The notes under the pieces: model-generated | What the model saw: only the letters and a program-made list of their open reading frames with translations | Told to the model about the DNA's origin: nothing | The model's database searches: none | Program-made: the position numbers and the translations under genes | NCBI GenBank assembly: GCA_033239005.1 | Contig: BSQZ01000001.1 | Span: forward strand, 10,900,500 to 10,964,499 | DNA from: Lamellibrachia satsuma | Lineage: Eukaryota; Annelida; Polychaeta; Sabellida; Siboglinidae | DNA: 64,000 nucleotides | Direction: 5' to 3' | In this document: positions 11,433 through 23,400 of the stretch, piece by piece | Numbering within the stretch: position 1 is the first letter of the stretch | Layout of the letters: every line of letters starts with the position of its first letter

Positions 11433-14400
11433 TAGTATGTAGGTGGTTTTCAATAAGCAATTGTGGCGGCAATTTTGGTCGATTTTTGGTGGTAGCTAAA
11501 AATAGATGGTAGCTAAAAATAGACATTGGTTAATTTTAATTTTCTAAAAATAGATATATTTTAATTTTTATTTTAAATTTTAATTTCAATGTTCTTTTAA
11601 TTTTAATTTTAATTTTTATTTTAATTTTAAATTCAATGAAAACCTAGGGAAAACTCCACATATCGCTGACGTGGCGGTTATTGAGTACGGTATCAAAGAA
11701 TAAGAGAGCTAATCAATCAGGGTTCAGTACGTTAGCGGTGAATGGTGTAAAGAGCTGTGATTCGTCGGTTATAGTTTCATAAAAGTTATGCGTATGAGTT
11801 TCATAAAAATCGTGGATGATTAATGAGGTAAGGAGGATGAATGGCTCGTGTGTCCATCTGGTGGGAGATGGGTAGATGCTCGCGGGGCATACCGTTGACG
11901 TTGCGGTTAGGGTATTATGCTCCCGTTTCGCGGAATGCAGCGGGCTACATACCATGTTAGGAATACGGTCGTGTTGTATTCCGTAATATGACACCGCTCT
12001 GCCGCGTTCCCGAAAGGACGCATTAAGGCGATACTAACAGCTGACTAGTGGATTTTGGTACTCGGGAAATGCGCGTTTTAAATAAGCTGGCTATATGTAG
12101 TCATATTAGCGCTGTAGTTAAAGCGCTGGTTCGCCCACTGGATGTATGCAAGTCTGAACACGTTGAAAGATAAGCCCGTCATTTGCACAATGCTATGCAG
12201 TAATTTATTCGATGCCAGCTATGATGAAAATCGGGTTTCATTATTGTTATTTTTGTCGTTTCTCTAAGAAGAGTAGACCACGTGACGTCCTGTCTGCATA
12301 AATAATAAAAACAGCTGTGTATGCATCAACGAGTTGACCTGTATGCGTACATCTAACATATTTAGGGTATTGGTTATCGTATGAATCATACATAGCACGA
12401 GTAATGAGAAAGAGTACCGATTTGTCTAAGAAAATACCGCTTTTATATGTATTATGTCACCCTTAGTTACGTATGTAATGCTTTTTAGCTAAGTGTTTAC
12501 CACATTTATCTGCCTGTTAACATGTTAAGTAAATGTCACTTTTATTTGTATCTTACCACAGTTTAGCTACGTAATTGCCACGCTTGTCTGTGTGCTAATG
12601 CTTTTAGCATATTAAGTATCACTTTTATTTGTATGTTAACGCTATTTAGCTAAGTATATACCACATTCTATGTTAAGTTTGTTTTCGCAAAGTAAATATC
12701 ACTTTTAGTTGTACGTTAACGCTTTTAAGCTAAGTAAGTACCAAATACAGCTACATGTTAATGAGTTTAGCTAAGTAAATACCGCATTTAGCTGTAGGTT
12801 AACGCTTTTAAGCTAAGAAATTACCACATTTAGCTGTATGTTAGCGATTTTACGCTAATTATTTACCATATTTACCTGCATGTTAACGGTTTTAAGCTAA
12901 GCAAATACAACTTTTAGCTATGTAATTATCATTTTTAGCTAAATAAGTACCATATTTAGTTGCAAGTTAACGCTTTTAAGTTAAGTAATTACCACATATG
13001 TTAAAACTGTTTAGCTAATAAATGACCACATTTAGCTGTATGTTAGCGCTTTTTACCTAAATAATTACCACATTTAGTTGTATGTTAACGCTTTTAAGCT
13101 AAGTAATTACCGCATTTAGCTGCGTGTTAACGTTTTTTAGCTAAGAAATTACCATATTTAGCTGTATGTTACTGCTGTTTAACTAAGGAATTACCACATT
13201 TAGCTGTATGGTAATGCTTTTTAACTAAGTATTTATCGCATTTAGTTGCATGTTAACGCATTGAAACTAAGTATTTACCACATTCACCTGTATGCTAAGG
13301 TACTCGGGAAATGCGCGTGATAAATAACATGGTTTTCTGTAGTGATATTAGCATTGTTGTTAAAGCGTTGGTTTGCGCACTGGACGTATGCAAGTCTGAA
13401 CAAGTTTAACGATAAGCCGGTCATTTGCACTTAAATCTATCTAAGCTAGGTTCTGTGAAGAAAAGAACAAACTCTGCGTATGATTATAATATATTTGTTA
13501 TAACTAACCAAACAATGCAAGAAGTACAAAACAATTAATTATGAACATAATCGTCAGAATATAGTAATATAAACAAAATCACTACAAGTATTACATAATA
13601 TGATTATGAATTATTATTGTAGCGCATGGCGTTTCGTTAAAACACTGAAACAGTTGTAGCGTATAACATTTCACAATTACAATACTCTATAAACAACAAT
13701 TGACTCGAAAACAATAATAATGTAGCGTACAACAAGTCAACAGCATTTCGCTAAGACATGCAAACAGTTGAAAATAGCGAAGAATTCGTTAGTCGTTTCG
13801 GCCCGCTGGCACCGGTTGCATACACGGATGGTTCGGCCCATGCGAGCGAAAACACTTCACGGTTCACTGGTCGCGCCGTTGGATGGTTCGGCCCATGGGC
13901 CGAACCCGTTATGGGCCGAAACATCCGACACCCGCAAAATTGTATGGGTCATTTCAATGATGATTGGGTCAATAAAGTTTTGGCCGGAGATCTGTTTTAC
14001 ATTACAAATGCGGCGGATCACGTATGTCAAGAGAACAACACACAAGGCACACCAGTATGTGTACTGTATCTGCAGCGTCAGAATATACATACTGACTGTG
14101 ACAGTCTGGATTAACATATATATGACAATCAAATCACAAGAAGAACAGTATGTGTACTGTATCTGCAGCATCAGAATATACATACTGACTGTGACAGTCT
14201 GGATTAACATATTTATGACAATCAAATCACAAGAAGAACATCTTAGACAAAACAGGTTTTTTATTTTGACTGGTGTCAAAACAATCTGGAAGTATACAAT
14301 CAATATGAGATGCAAATTATCCATAATTATAATTAATTGCACACAGATCAAATATTTTGTTAAAAACAACGCATCACTAACTGGAAATTATTCATTAGTG

Positions 14401-17400
14401 ATTACTATCCCTCCTGATAATTTATAATAATTATTAATATACCCACATTAATTATTGCTGCTATACATAACAGAATGCTAAATAAATAACAAAATAAACG
14501 TGTCACAACTGTGCCAAGTAAAATAAATAAATTAATATCTAGTGGTAGTAATTCACACAAATACAGTCATAACTAACGGCATATATATATCCTAACCAGG
14601 GGTCTCCCTAGACAAAATAGGCATGGGCCAATTGGCCCATACAAGCAAAATTGTATGGGTCATTTCAATGATGATTGGGTCAATATAGTTTTGGCCGGAG
14701 ATCTGTTTTACATTACAAATGCGGCGGATCATGTATGTCAAGAGAACAACTTATGTTGTACATACAAAATTGGTATGACGTTAAAGCAATGATTTAAAGT
14801 GAAACTATTCTGGAATCCTCCACAAGCACCATGTAAAGAAAGGCTGTTTTCAAAAAGCTTTACACAAGGAGTTGATATTACTGCTAAAAAAAGTGTACAC
14901 TGTTGTTTACATCAAGTAACAAGTATGTTGATGTATGTGCATTAAAGGAAGTATTTCATTGTCAGTAGACATCCACAAGGCACACCAGTATGTGTACTGT
15001 ATCTGCAGCATCAGAATATACATACTGACTGTGACAGTCTGGATTAACATATTTATGACAATCAAATCACAAGAAGAACATCTTAGACAAAACAGGTTTT
15101 TTATTTTGACTGGTGTCAAAACAATCTAGAAGTATACAACCAATATGATATGCAAATTATCCATAATTATAATTAATTGCACAGATCAAATATTTTTTTA
15201 AAACAATGCATCACTAATTGGACATTATTCATTAGTGATTACTATCCCTCCTAATAATTTATAATAATTATTAATATACCCACATTAATTATTGCTGCTA
15301 TACATAACATAATGCTAAATAAATAACAAAATAAACGTGTCACAACTGTGCCAAGTAAAATTCTCAGATTTCTCAAAGTGTCGCCACTCCTTCGGTGCAG
15401 AAACCAGTAACTGGTGCTCTAAAAATGTCAAGTGGCGTGTGATTGTTGATGTCCGAAAGTTGTTCGTTCCTTTGGCCATTGTGCTGTTGGATTTGGCTTC
15501 CCTGCACCACTGGCAGTGCATCAGATCTATTCTATTATCATATCGGAGCCATTTATAGGCTGACAGCCACACCTTTTGGAAGTTCCTCTTCCTGGGTCCA
15601 GGTGTGCTTCTCGTCGAAGCCGCTTGCTCCGGTCCCTGCGTAGTTCCCGATGAAGCTGCTTGCTCCTGTCACTGCGTAGCTCGCGACAAAGTCCCATGCT
15701 CCTGTCCACATGTACCTCCAGACAAAGTCCCTTGCTCCTGTCCATGTGTACCTCCAGACAAAGTCCCTAGCTCCTGTTCACCTGTGCCTCCAGACAAAGT
15801 CCCTTGCTCCTGTCCACGTGTACCTCCAGACAAAGTCCCTTGCTCCTGTCCACGTGTACCTCCAGACAAAGTCCCTTGCTCCTGTCCACTTGTACCTCCA
15901 GACAAAGTCCCTTGCTCCTGTCCACATGTACCTCCAGACAAAGTCTCTTGCTCCTGTCCATGTGTACCTCCAGACAAAGTGCCTTGCTCCTGTCCACGTG
16001 TACCTCCAGACAAAGTCCCTAGCTCCTGTCCATGTGTACCTCCAGACAAAGTCTCTTGCTCCTGTTCACATGTACCTCCAGACAAAGTCTCTTGCTCCTG
16101 TCCACGTGTACCTCCACACAAAGTCCCTTGCTCCTGTCCACGTGTACCTCCAGACAAAGTCCCTTGCTCCTGTCCACATGTACCTCCAGACAAAGTCTGT
16201 TGCTCCTGTCCACGTATACCTCCAGACAAAGTCCCTTGCTCCTGTCCACATGTACCTCCAGACAAAGTCTCTTGCTCCTGTTCACCTGTGCCTCCAGACA
16301 AAGTCCCTTGCTCCTGTTCACCTGTGCTTCCAGACAAAGTCCCTTGGTCCTGTCCACGTGTACCTCCAGACAAAGTCTCTTGCTCCTGTTCACCTGTGCC
16401 TCCAGACAAAGTCTCTTGCTCCTATCACCTGTGCCTCCAGACAAAGTCCCTTGCTCCTGCCCCGGTGTACTTCCCGACGAAGTCACTTGCTCCAGTCCCT
16501 GTCTACTTCCAATTGTCTGCTCTGGTGTAGTCATTTGTCCCGGTGTTAGAGTCTGTAAAAACCATTGAATACGTATAATTGAATAAGTAAAATTAATTAA
16601 TCATAATTTGCAATGATCCAAAACAGTTGCACTAGGTGATGACATGTAAAGTTGGTTTATTAACAAGGTGATATTGAAGTGACAATAGCAAATTACTACA
16701 GAATAGCTCTATGCACAGCAATTTGCACACACAATTATACACGGAATAACAGACATGCAACCGCCACAACATAACCCTTGCTTATATATGTTTTTTGGCT
16801 GTTAAATTTGGCTTTATTTATCACACGACACACTTTGTGACTTGGTCCAACTTCCGCGTATTGACAACTGGCGTTGACGGACTAGCATAATTATAGGCAA
16901 TACGGCGCCCACTCTGGCACTGGTACGTCCCATGATGATGATAAGCGTGTTATGACACAAATCCAAATTGTTTAAATATTCGGATGTTGAACGACTGTTA
17001 TTATGAGGCATTTCCTAAATTAATGTATGATAAATATTGCATGTCAACGCAATTAAGATAATACGGACGCTACGGTTGTCGTGGGAGATATTACGTCATA
17101 TATGCAAGTTACGATTTATGCCAATTACGAATTACTTGTATCACAAAGCGACACGTTTTAAGGCACCGTATAACGAATATATACTTACATTTTGACGGAA
17201 AACATTTCGGATGTCCGGCTGATTCAGTTTTCTTTTCTTTTTGGGCGGCATGTTGAATTTCGGTGAATGTGCGACAATGTCGCGTACATGAAACGCCGCG
17301 TAAGCATTGTGTGTTTATTCGGACTCCGCTATGTGGCGCCACTGTTTGTTGCTTCTACTGTCAAGGTGAAGTCACGTAGTCGTGGTAAGAGCGACGCAAG

Positions 17401-20400
17401 AACGTAGGACTACCGTATAAAATAGCCGCATCAACGATACGAGTGGTTATATTAACAATATAAGACTATACTAAATTAGTATATCGTTTATATGTTTACT
17501 GGTTATGAGGATTTTTCAACCGACGTACAACAGCAAAGTGGTGTTATCAAATTGACAACATGATATGGGCCCAACTATAGGCAAGCTCGCGCGCCAATTG
17601 TCCCAAGCGTTAAGATGGATGCGCGTCATTCTACAGGGGAACACGCCATTGGCGCATGGCGCGTCCCAAAAGAGAACCCTGCCTAACAGATATAAATATA
17701 GTGCTAATACTTCACCTGATAGCTATGTATCGGCCAGATAATAAATTACAATTTATATAATTATAGCTTTACTTACTAGAACTTGGGCAGGGCCACTGAC
17801 ATGGATGCTATGTAACACTCAGCCCTAATACTTTACACCAACTGAGGTACTTGTGTCAGTGATAAATTGGAGGGAAACAACCAAGATTGTTTTTATCCAA
17901 AGTTTGCAAGGTAGTACTTTCTGTACCCTTCACATAACAAGTAACAATAATTACAGAACTCAAGACACTTGCATAACCCAATGACTGGTCACATCCACTG
18001 TGTAATTAGGGAATAAAACATACCAACACAATAAAGCTGGTGAAACAAACATGTTACTTGATTGAGCAAGACAGGTCCAGATGAACCCACAGAAGCTGAA
18101 ATTATGTCAAGTCAGGATGACACTCCCTGCAGACAAAATTACTGGAAATCACTTCTATTTTGTCTTAGATCATCATCCTTTACATTGGGCACTGTGGAAT
18201 GACCCATCACTTTAGTTAGCAAAGATTTTGCGGTGGCAATGTTCGCGCCATGTTTTCAATGCTAGTTTGAAATCAAACTCCTCCAACCTCCTTCCAAGTG
18301 CACTCACATCAACTGGTCACAGTGCTCAATACTGAGCCTACTTCGCAGTGATGTCAGAGTGAGATTCTGCACACTGAATGTACGTTCACAATCGCACCAG
18401 TGGACCGGGTGAGTGACAGCTAGGTAGGCCAGCTTGATCAGATTTGGGAATTCCTCTGCATGGAACCTTACTAGAATCTGCCAGAGGTCAGCTAATTTGG
18501 CAATGGTATACTTGAGAGTGGTGACAGTTGTTTTGCACAACTGCCACTCCTCAAGCACCGCTTCAACACTGGCATGGATGTAGGGAGTGGACCGGTACAC
18601 CTCATCCTTATGTTCGTGTGTTTGCTCACTACCGTAGGACTGAGCAAGGCTCTGTATTTATGCATTACTCCATGCCTGCAACTCTTGTGGTCCCAGGCCA
18701 TGTACTGGCCGCATTCCCAGGACAGAGAACTTGACCATTGCCTCAGCCTCTGGAAACCTGTAACAGAACATAACACAATAACTATATAACAGGAGTAAAT
18801 TATAAATCACATACAACTGGGCAGGCTAAGTTCACACCAACAAATGCATTTAAATATAAGTTTTTTAACAGCCAAACATTTTTTATTCATTGCAAGCAAT
18901 TACACAAATAGCTGATTGTGATAACTGATGCAAATGTTTCTGCTACATTGACAAGTAATTTAAAGAGTTCCCAAAAGCAAGCGTACTGTTGAAAATAGAA
19001 ACTGACATTTTTCTTTTGCAATTCCTTTTTGCATGTATCACACTATCCTGGATGAAACAAGTAATATATTCAATCCAGGATGAAACATGTAATATATTCT
19101 TATATGAATGAACTTGAAAATGGCCTTCCTAAACAAATTACCTACCTCTTCTTCAAGTTGGCAATCATTGTTCCGAGAAACGAATCCTTCACCGTGTTGA
19201 TGTGTGCAGCATTTTTGGTAACCTTGTGGTGGCCTTTGAAGGTAACCTCCTCCAGATCTGTCTTCAGTTGTGCTGTGAACGTGTTCTCAGGGGCATCTGT
19301 GGTCAGTGTTGACTTCATCTTTTCCAGCTCAGCGAGACAAAGATCCACTTTCATCTAGAACAATAATGAAAACATGGGTTACCATAATTTTCCACACTCA
19401 ACAGTCACTGCAATTTTTATATTCTCATTATGCCTAATTATAGTAATATGGTACTTTTGTTGTTACATTTGCTGGAACATGAACCCACGAACTAAAATTA
19501 TCTCAAATTATTTATATAATTTAATAACTATTGAATTTGTACACATTCTTATAATTTATCTATAAATATAAATTTTCACTGGTAGTATTAAACATGTGGC
19601 CACTCTATATATGATAAAATAGCTAAACATATTATAAATTTATTAAATATATAATTCATATTATATATAAAATTTATTTATAAATATATATATTTATATA
19701 TATTTAATTTTATAGATACCTTCACACGTGCGATGTCGGCATCTTTCTTGAAAGAAGAGATTCAACTTCATGATCGGCTGAAGCCAGTCCATCATCCCAT
19801 AAGCAATGTGGATGAACAGTGCCTGTCTTCTTCAAGCCAACTGCCTTTGCATCATTTTCTCTAGAGGTGAAGTAAGTGATCAAGGAGTCCAGTGTTCTGT
19901 AGATGGCTTCCAAGGCAGCATAGAACGACAACCAGCATACCTGATGTACTTCTCTGTACTTGAGGACTGGCTCATTCAACACCTTCTGGATGGTTTCCAT
20001 TTGGCTGGCTCTGGTCAGTGATTTGTAGAAGTAGTAGTAGATGCTAGTTACAGTGCTCTGGAAATCCTGGATTGCTTTGATGTTCTCAGCTGCTTGTTCT
20101 GATACAAGGGCTACTCGATGAGCCCCGCAGTGTGTGTTAGCAAGATGTGGGTTCTCACGAAGGAAATGTCCTGTCAATCCAGTTTTGGACCCCGTCATTA
20201 CATTGGCGCCATCTGTGCCCACTCCATAAACCTTTTGCAGCGATATACCTCTGGCATCTAATTCATGCTTGATGGCAGCGAAGATCGAGCTGCCTTTGGC
20301 ATCATGTAAGCGAACATCGCACAGGAAATGAGTGGATGGCTTTAGCTCGACTGGACTCACGATATGCAGGTTGATCGTGAGGCGGTGGTTGACTACTATG

Positions 20401-23400
20401 TCCGTGCTCTCGTCAGTTAGGACAGTTATGACTGGGGAGTCTGTCGTTTCCGTTACGAGGTTGGCATCGATGACATCACTCAAAACTAAGGAATCCGCAC
20501 GCTGAATTGTAGCCTGTATAGTCGATGCGTTTGCCAATCTTCAAATGTTCTATATTTGGAACACCAAGGAGCTTGAGAAGTTCCATCAAGCTGGAAAATT
20601 TTGAAAGTGACAAATTCTCGCTACACATCCAAAACACAGCCTTCATGGCAATTGCCACCTCCTTTTCTTGTTTTGTTTCTGCGACGGCGGCAGCTTTCTC
20701 AAAGTGTCGCCACTCCTTCGGTGCAGAAACCAGTAATTGGTGCTCCGAAAATGTCAAGTGGCGTGTAATTGTTGATGTCCGAAAGTTGTTCGTTCCTTTG
20801 GCCATTGTGCTGTTGGATTTGGCTTCCCTGCACAGCTGGCAGTGCATCAGATCTTTTCTATTATCATATCGGAGCCATTTATAGGCTGACAGCCACACCT
20901 TTTAGAAGTTCCTCTTCCTGGGTCCAGGTGTGCTTCTCGTCGAAGCCGCTTGCTCCGGTCCCTGCGTAGTTCCCGATGAAGCTGCTTGCTCCTGTCCCTG
21001 CGTAGCTCGCGACAAAGTCCCATGCTCCTATCCACATGTACCTCCAGACAAAGTCCCATGCTCTTGTCCATGTGTGCCTTCAGACAAAGTCCCTAGCTCC
21101 TGTTCACCTGTGCCTCCAGACAAAGTCCCTTGCTCCTGTCCATGTGTACCTCCAGACAAACTCTCTTGCTCCTGTTCACCTGTACCTCCATACAAAGTCC
21201 CTTGCTCCTGTCCATGTGTGCCTCCAGACAAAGTCCCTAGCTCCTGTTCAGCTGTGCCTCCAGACAAAGTCCCTTGCTCCTGTCCACATGTACCTCTAGA
21301 CAAAATCTCTTGCTCCTGTTCACCTGTACCTCCAGACAAAGTTCCTTGCTCCTGTCCACGTGTACCTCCAGACAAAGTCTCTTGCTCCTGTTCACCTGTA
21401 CCTGCAGACAAAGTCCCTTGCTCCTGCCCCGGTGTACTTCCCGACAAAGTCTCTTGCTCCAGTCCCTGTCTACTTCCAGTTGTCTGCTCTGGTGTAGTCA
21501 TTTGTCCCGGTGTTAGAGTCTGTATGTAAAAACCATTGAATACATATAATTGAATAAGTAAAATTAATTAATCATAATTTGCAATAATCCAAAACAGTTG
21601 CACTAGGTGATGACATGTAAAGTTGGTTTATTAACAAGGTGATATTGAACTGACAATAGCAAATTACTACAGAATAGCTCTATGACTATGTACAGCAATT
21701 TGCACACACATTTATACACGGATTATAATTCTTGCAGAATCATCTTCTTTTCAAACCAGATGGTGTCTTAGTTGATAGACATGTTACAACTGTGCTCCGA
21801 GTTTTGGAGCTCGGTTTAGTAAAATGAATGGTGACATTTTGTTTGAAGAAACTCTGCAGTAGTTGACAGCGACTTGGTTGATGGACAAAGTGAGTGTGGT
21901 GGAACTAAATGTCTTTGTGAATTTAGAATTTAGACCTGTGGCCCTGGTTGCAACACTTGCTGCCCGGTTCACGCTTGAGGGACGATGACAGACAACACAT
22001 GAAGAATATGAAGAAGCTGATTTCGTGGCTGGACTAACAATATCACGAAAATCAAAGAAAAATGGGTCGAACAAAAAACTACAATAACGTAAAACATGAG
22101 ACCCAAGTCAGTTAAAATGAAGAAAGTGCTCTTCCCTAAGTCATTAGCTGACAAAATGAATGCACTAATCCGTAATCTAACCACATTGCTAAATACAAAA
22201 GAAGAGCACATCACTGAACTTGAACTAAAAGTAAAAAAACTTGGAAAATGCAATTGACCAACAAGAACAGTATTCAGGGCACCCCAACCTGAGAGTCCAC
22301 AACATCCCTGAGACTGGCGACGTTGATGATGCCACTGCCGTTGTAATGGCAGTAGTAAACAACAAAATGTCGCTCAAACCACCCATTGAGCGACACCTGA
22401 TCGAATGTAGCCATCGCCTTGGGTCAAAAACTGACTAACATAGCACAATTTCGCATTCACCCAGTCACTACAATTTCAAAGCGAAGCAACTCGAGACAAG
22501 ATACTGAGAGCACGCTTCCAGTTGAAAGGCCATAATGAACAGCATCCAGATTAAAAAAATCTTCTTGAACGAAGACCTCACCGTGATCAACGCCAAACTT
22601 GCATGTGACGCAAGAGTGTTATAGAAAGCAGGAAAGGTGACCGATGCGTGGACAGCAAATGGTAACATCGTTAACGACTAGCAACAAGATATGTACAATC
22701 AGATCGGCCACAGACATCGAAAAACTGGATAACTAAATGCTTGCCCATTTCTATTTTTTAGAGTCAACTGTTCATTTTACTTCAAAATTGGAGCCTGTCG
22801 GCACGGAGAGCGATGTTCACGACTACACAACAAACCTTCTTTTAGTCAGGTACAGTATAATTCTTACCTTACATGAAACATGCCCCTGATATTTTGCAAT
22901 ATGAGTGCAGATTGTAGTAAAAGTCCAAGAATTTGTAATTGCTTATTGCGTAGCATTTAATGTCATGAGCAACTTCATGTGGAGATGTCTACAATTTCTG
23001 AGGCCGACATAGTGGGACAAAGCACAAATGATCTGGTGCAATTTGTTATATTGTATAGGATATATACCAGGGGTAATAGTAGCAATATCGTAGGCTCGTG
23101 GGGATGGGTAAGTGAGAAAAAACCTGCCATTATGTGCAACACACCGAGTACTACTGAATCATATTTGCATGTTTGTGTGTTGTAGACAATTTTACTGCAG
23201 AACTTGTACATCAATCCACAGAACACAGCACAGACTGCAGATGGCTCCCACAGTAAGTGTACATCGTGTAAGTGCCATTGCCAACAAGCATTTTTATCCC
23301 TTTGGTGGCACGTTTACAATAGCATTTTATGGGAATATTTTGTTTTTTTAAGTGGTGGTATCTTTGTAGTGATGTTACATTGTGATTTAACATAAGCTAC

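Larger units (their letters stand above)
10752..13933. mobile_element. 3.2-kb TIR transposon with 9-bp target duplication
   Basis: The left end GGGTCCCGGATGGTTCGGCC and the inverted right end GGGTGTCGGATGTTTCGGCC align over 38 bases with four mismatches. They are flanked by the direct repeat GCAAAATTG at 10,743-10,751 and 13,934-13,942. The host sequence on both sides is one hAT arm, intact in the A2 copy at 14,645, which proves the insertion. A 9-bp duplication is typical of Mutator-like elements. No transposase is visible, so it is non-autonomous. Inside are a microsatellite, a minisatellite and 132-bp direct repeats. Confidence 0.88.
14597..17681. mobile_element. hAT transposon A2, non-autonomous, 6-bp target duplication
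   Basis: The left terminus is CAGGGGTCTCCCTAGACAAA and the right terminus inverted is CAGGGTTCTCTTTTGGGACG. It is flanked by CCTAAC at 14,591-14,596 and 17,682-17,687. It is nested in hAT-A, whose own sequence resumes at 17,688. It keeps the first part of the transposase gene (repeat domain and zinc finger, minus strand, 15,366-16,534) but lacks the catalytic domain. A 6-bp duplication is shorter than the usual 8 bp of hAT; some hAT subgroups are known to use 5 or 6. Confidence 0.88.
10695..21722. mobile_element. hAT transposon A, autonomous-type but decayed and twice invaded
   Basis: The left end is CAGGGGTCTCCCTAGAAAAA at 10,695, the same terminus as hAT element A2 at 14,597 with one mismatch in 56 bases. 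The element is interrupted at 10,752-13,933 by a GGTTCGGCCC transposon and at 14,597-17,681 by A2, and then continues to a minus-strand transposase gene at 18,301-21,501. Sequence shared with A2's right part continues to about 21,722 (tatacacgga) and then stops where a LINE begins, so its right terminus is lost. Without the two insertions it is about 4.8 kb. The whole lies in intron 1 of U2AF1-A. Confidence 0.8.

Noticed and set aside
12440..13300. CRISPR-like array
   Set aside because: Units are directly tandem with drift and no unique spacers, in an animal genome context.
15604..16530. Plus-strand 308-codon Cys-rich ORF ([10 protein letters not shown] repeats) resembling a secreted or metal-binding protein
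   Set aside because: The 36-bp unit lacks stops in several frames on both strands. Only the minus frame links to a real domain (hAT zinc finger), so the plus ORF is a shadow.
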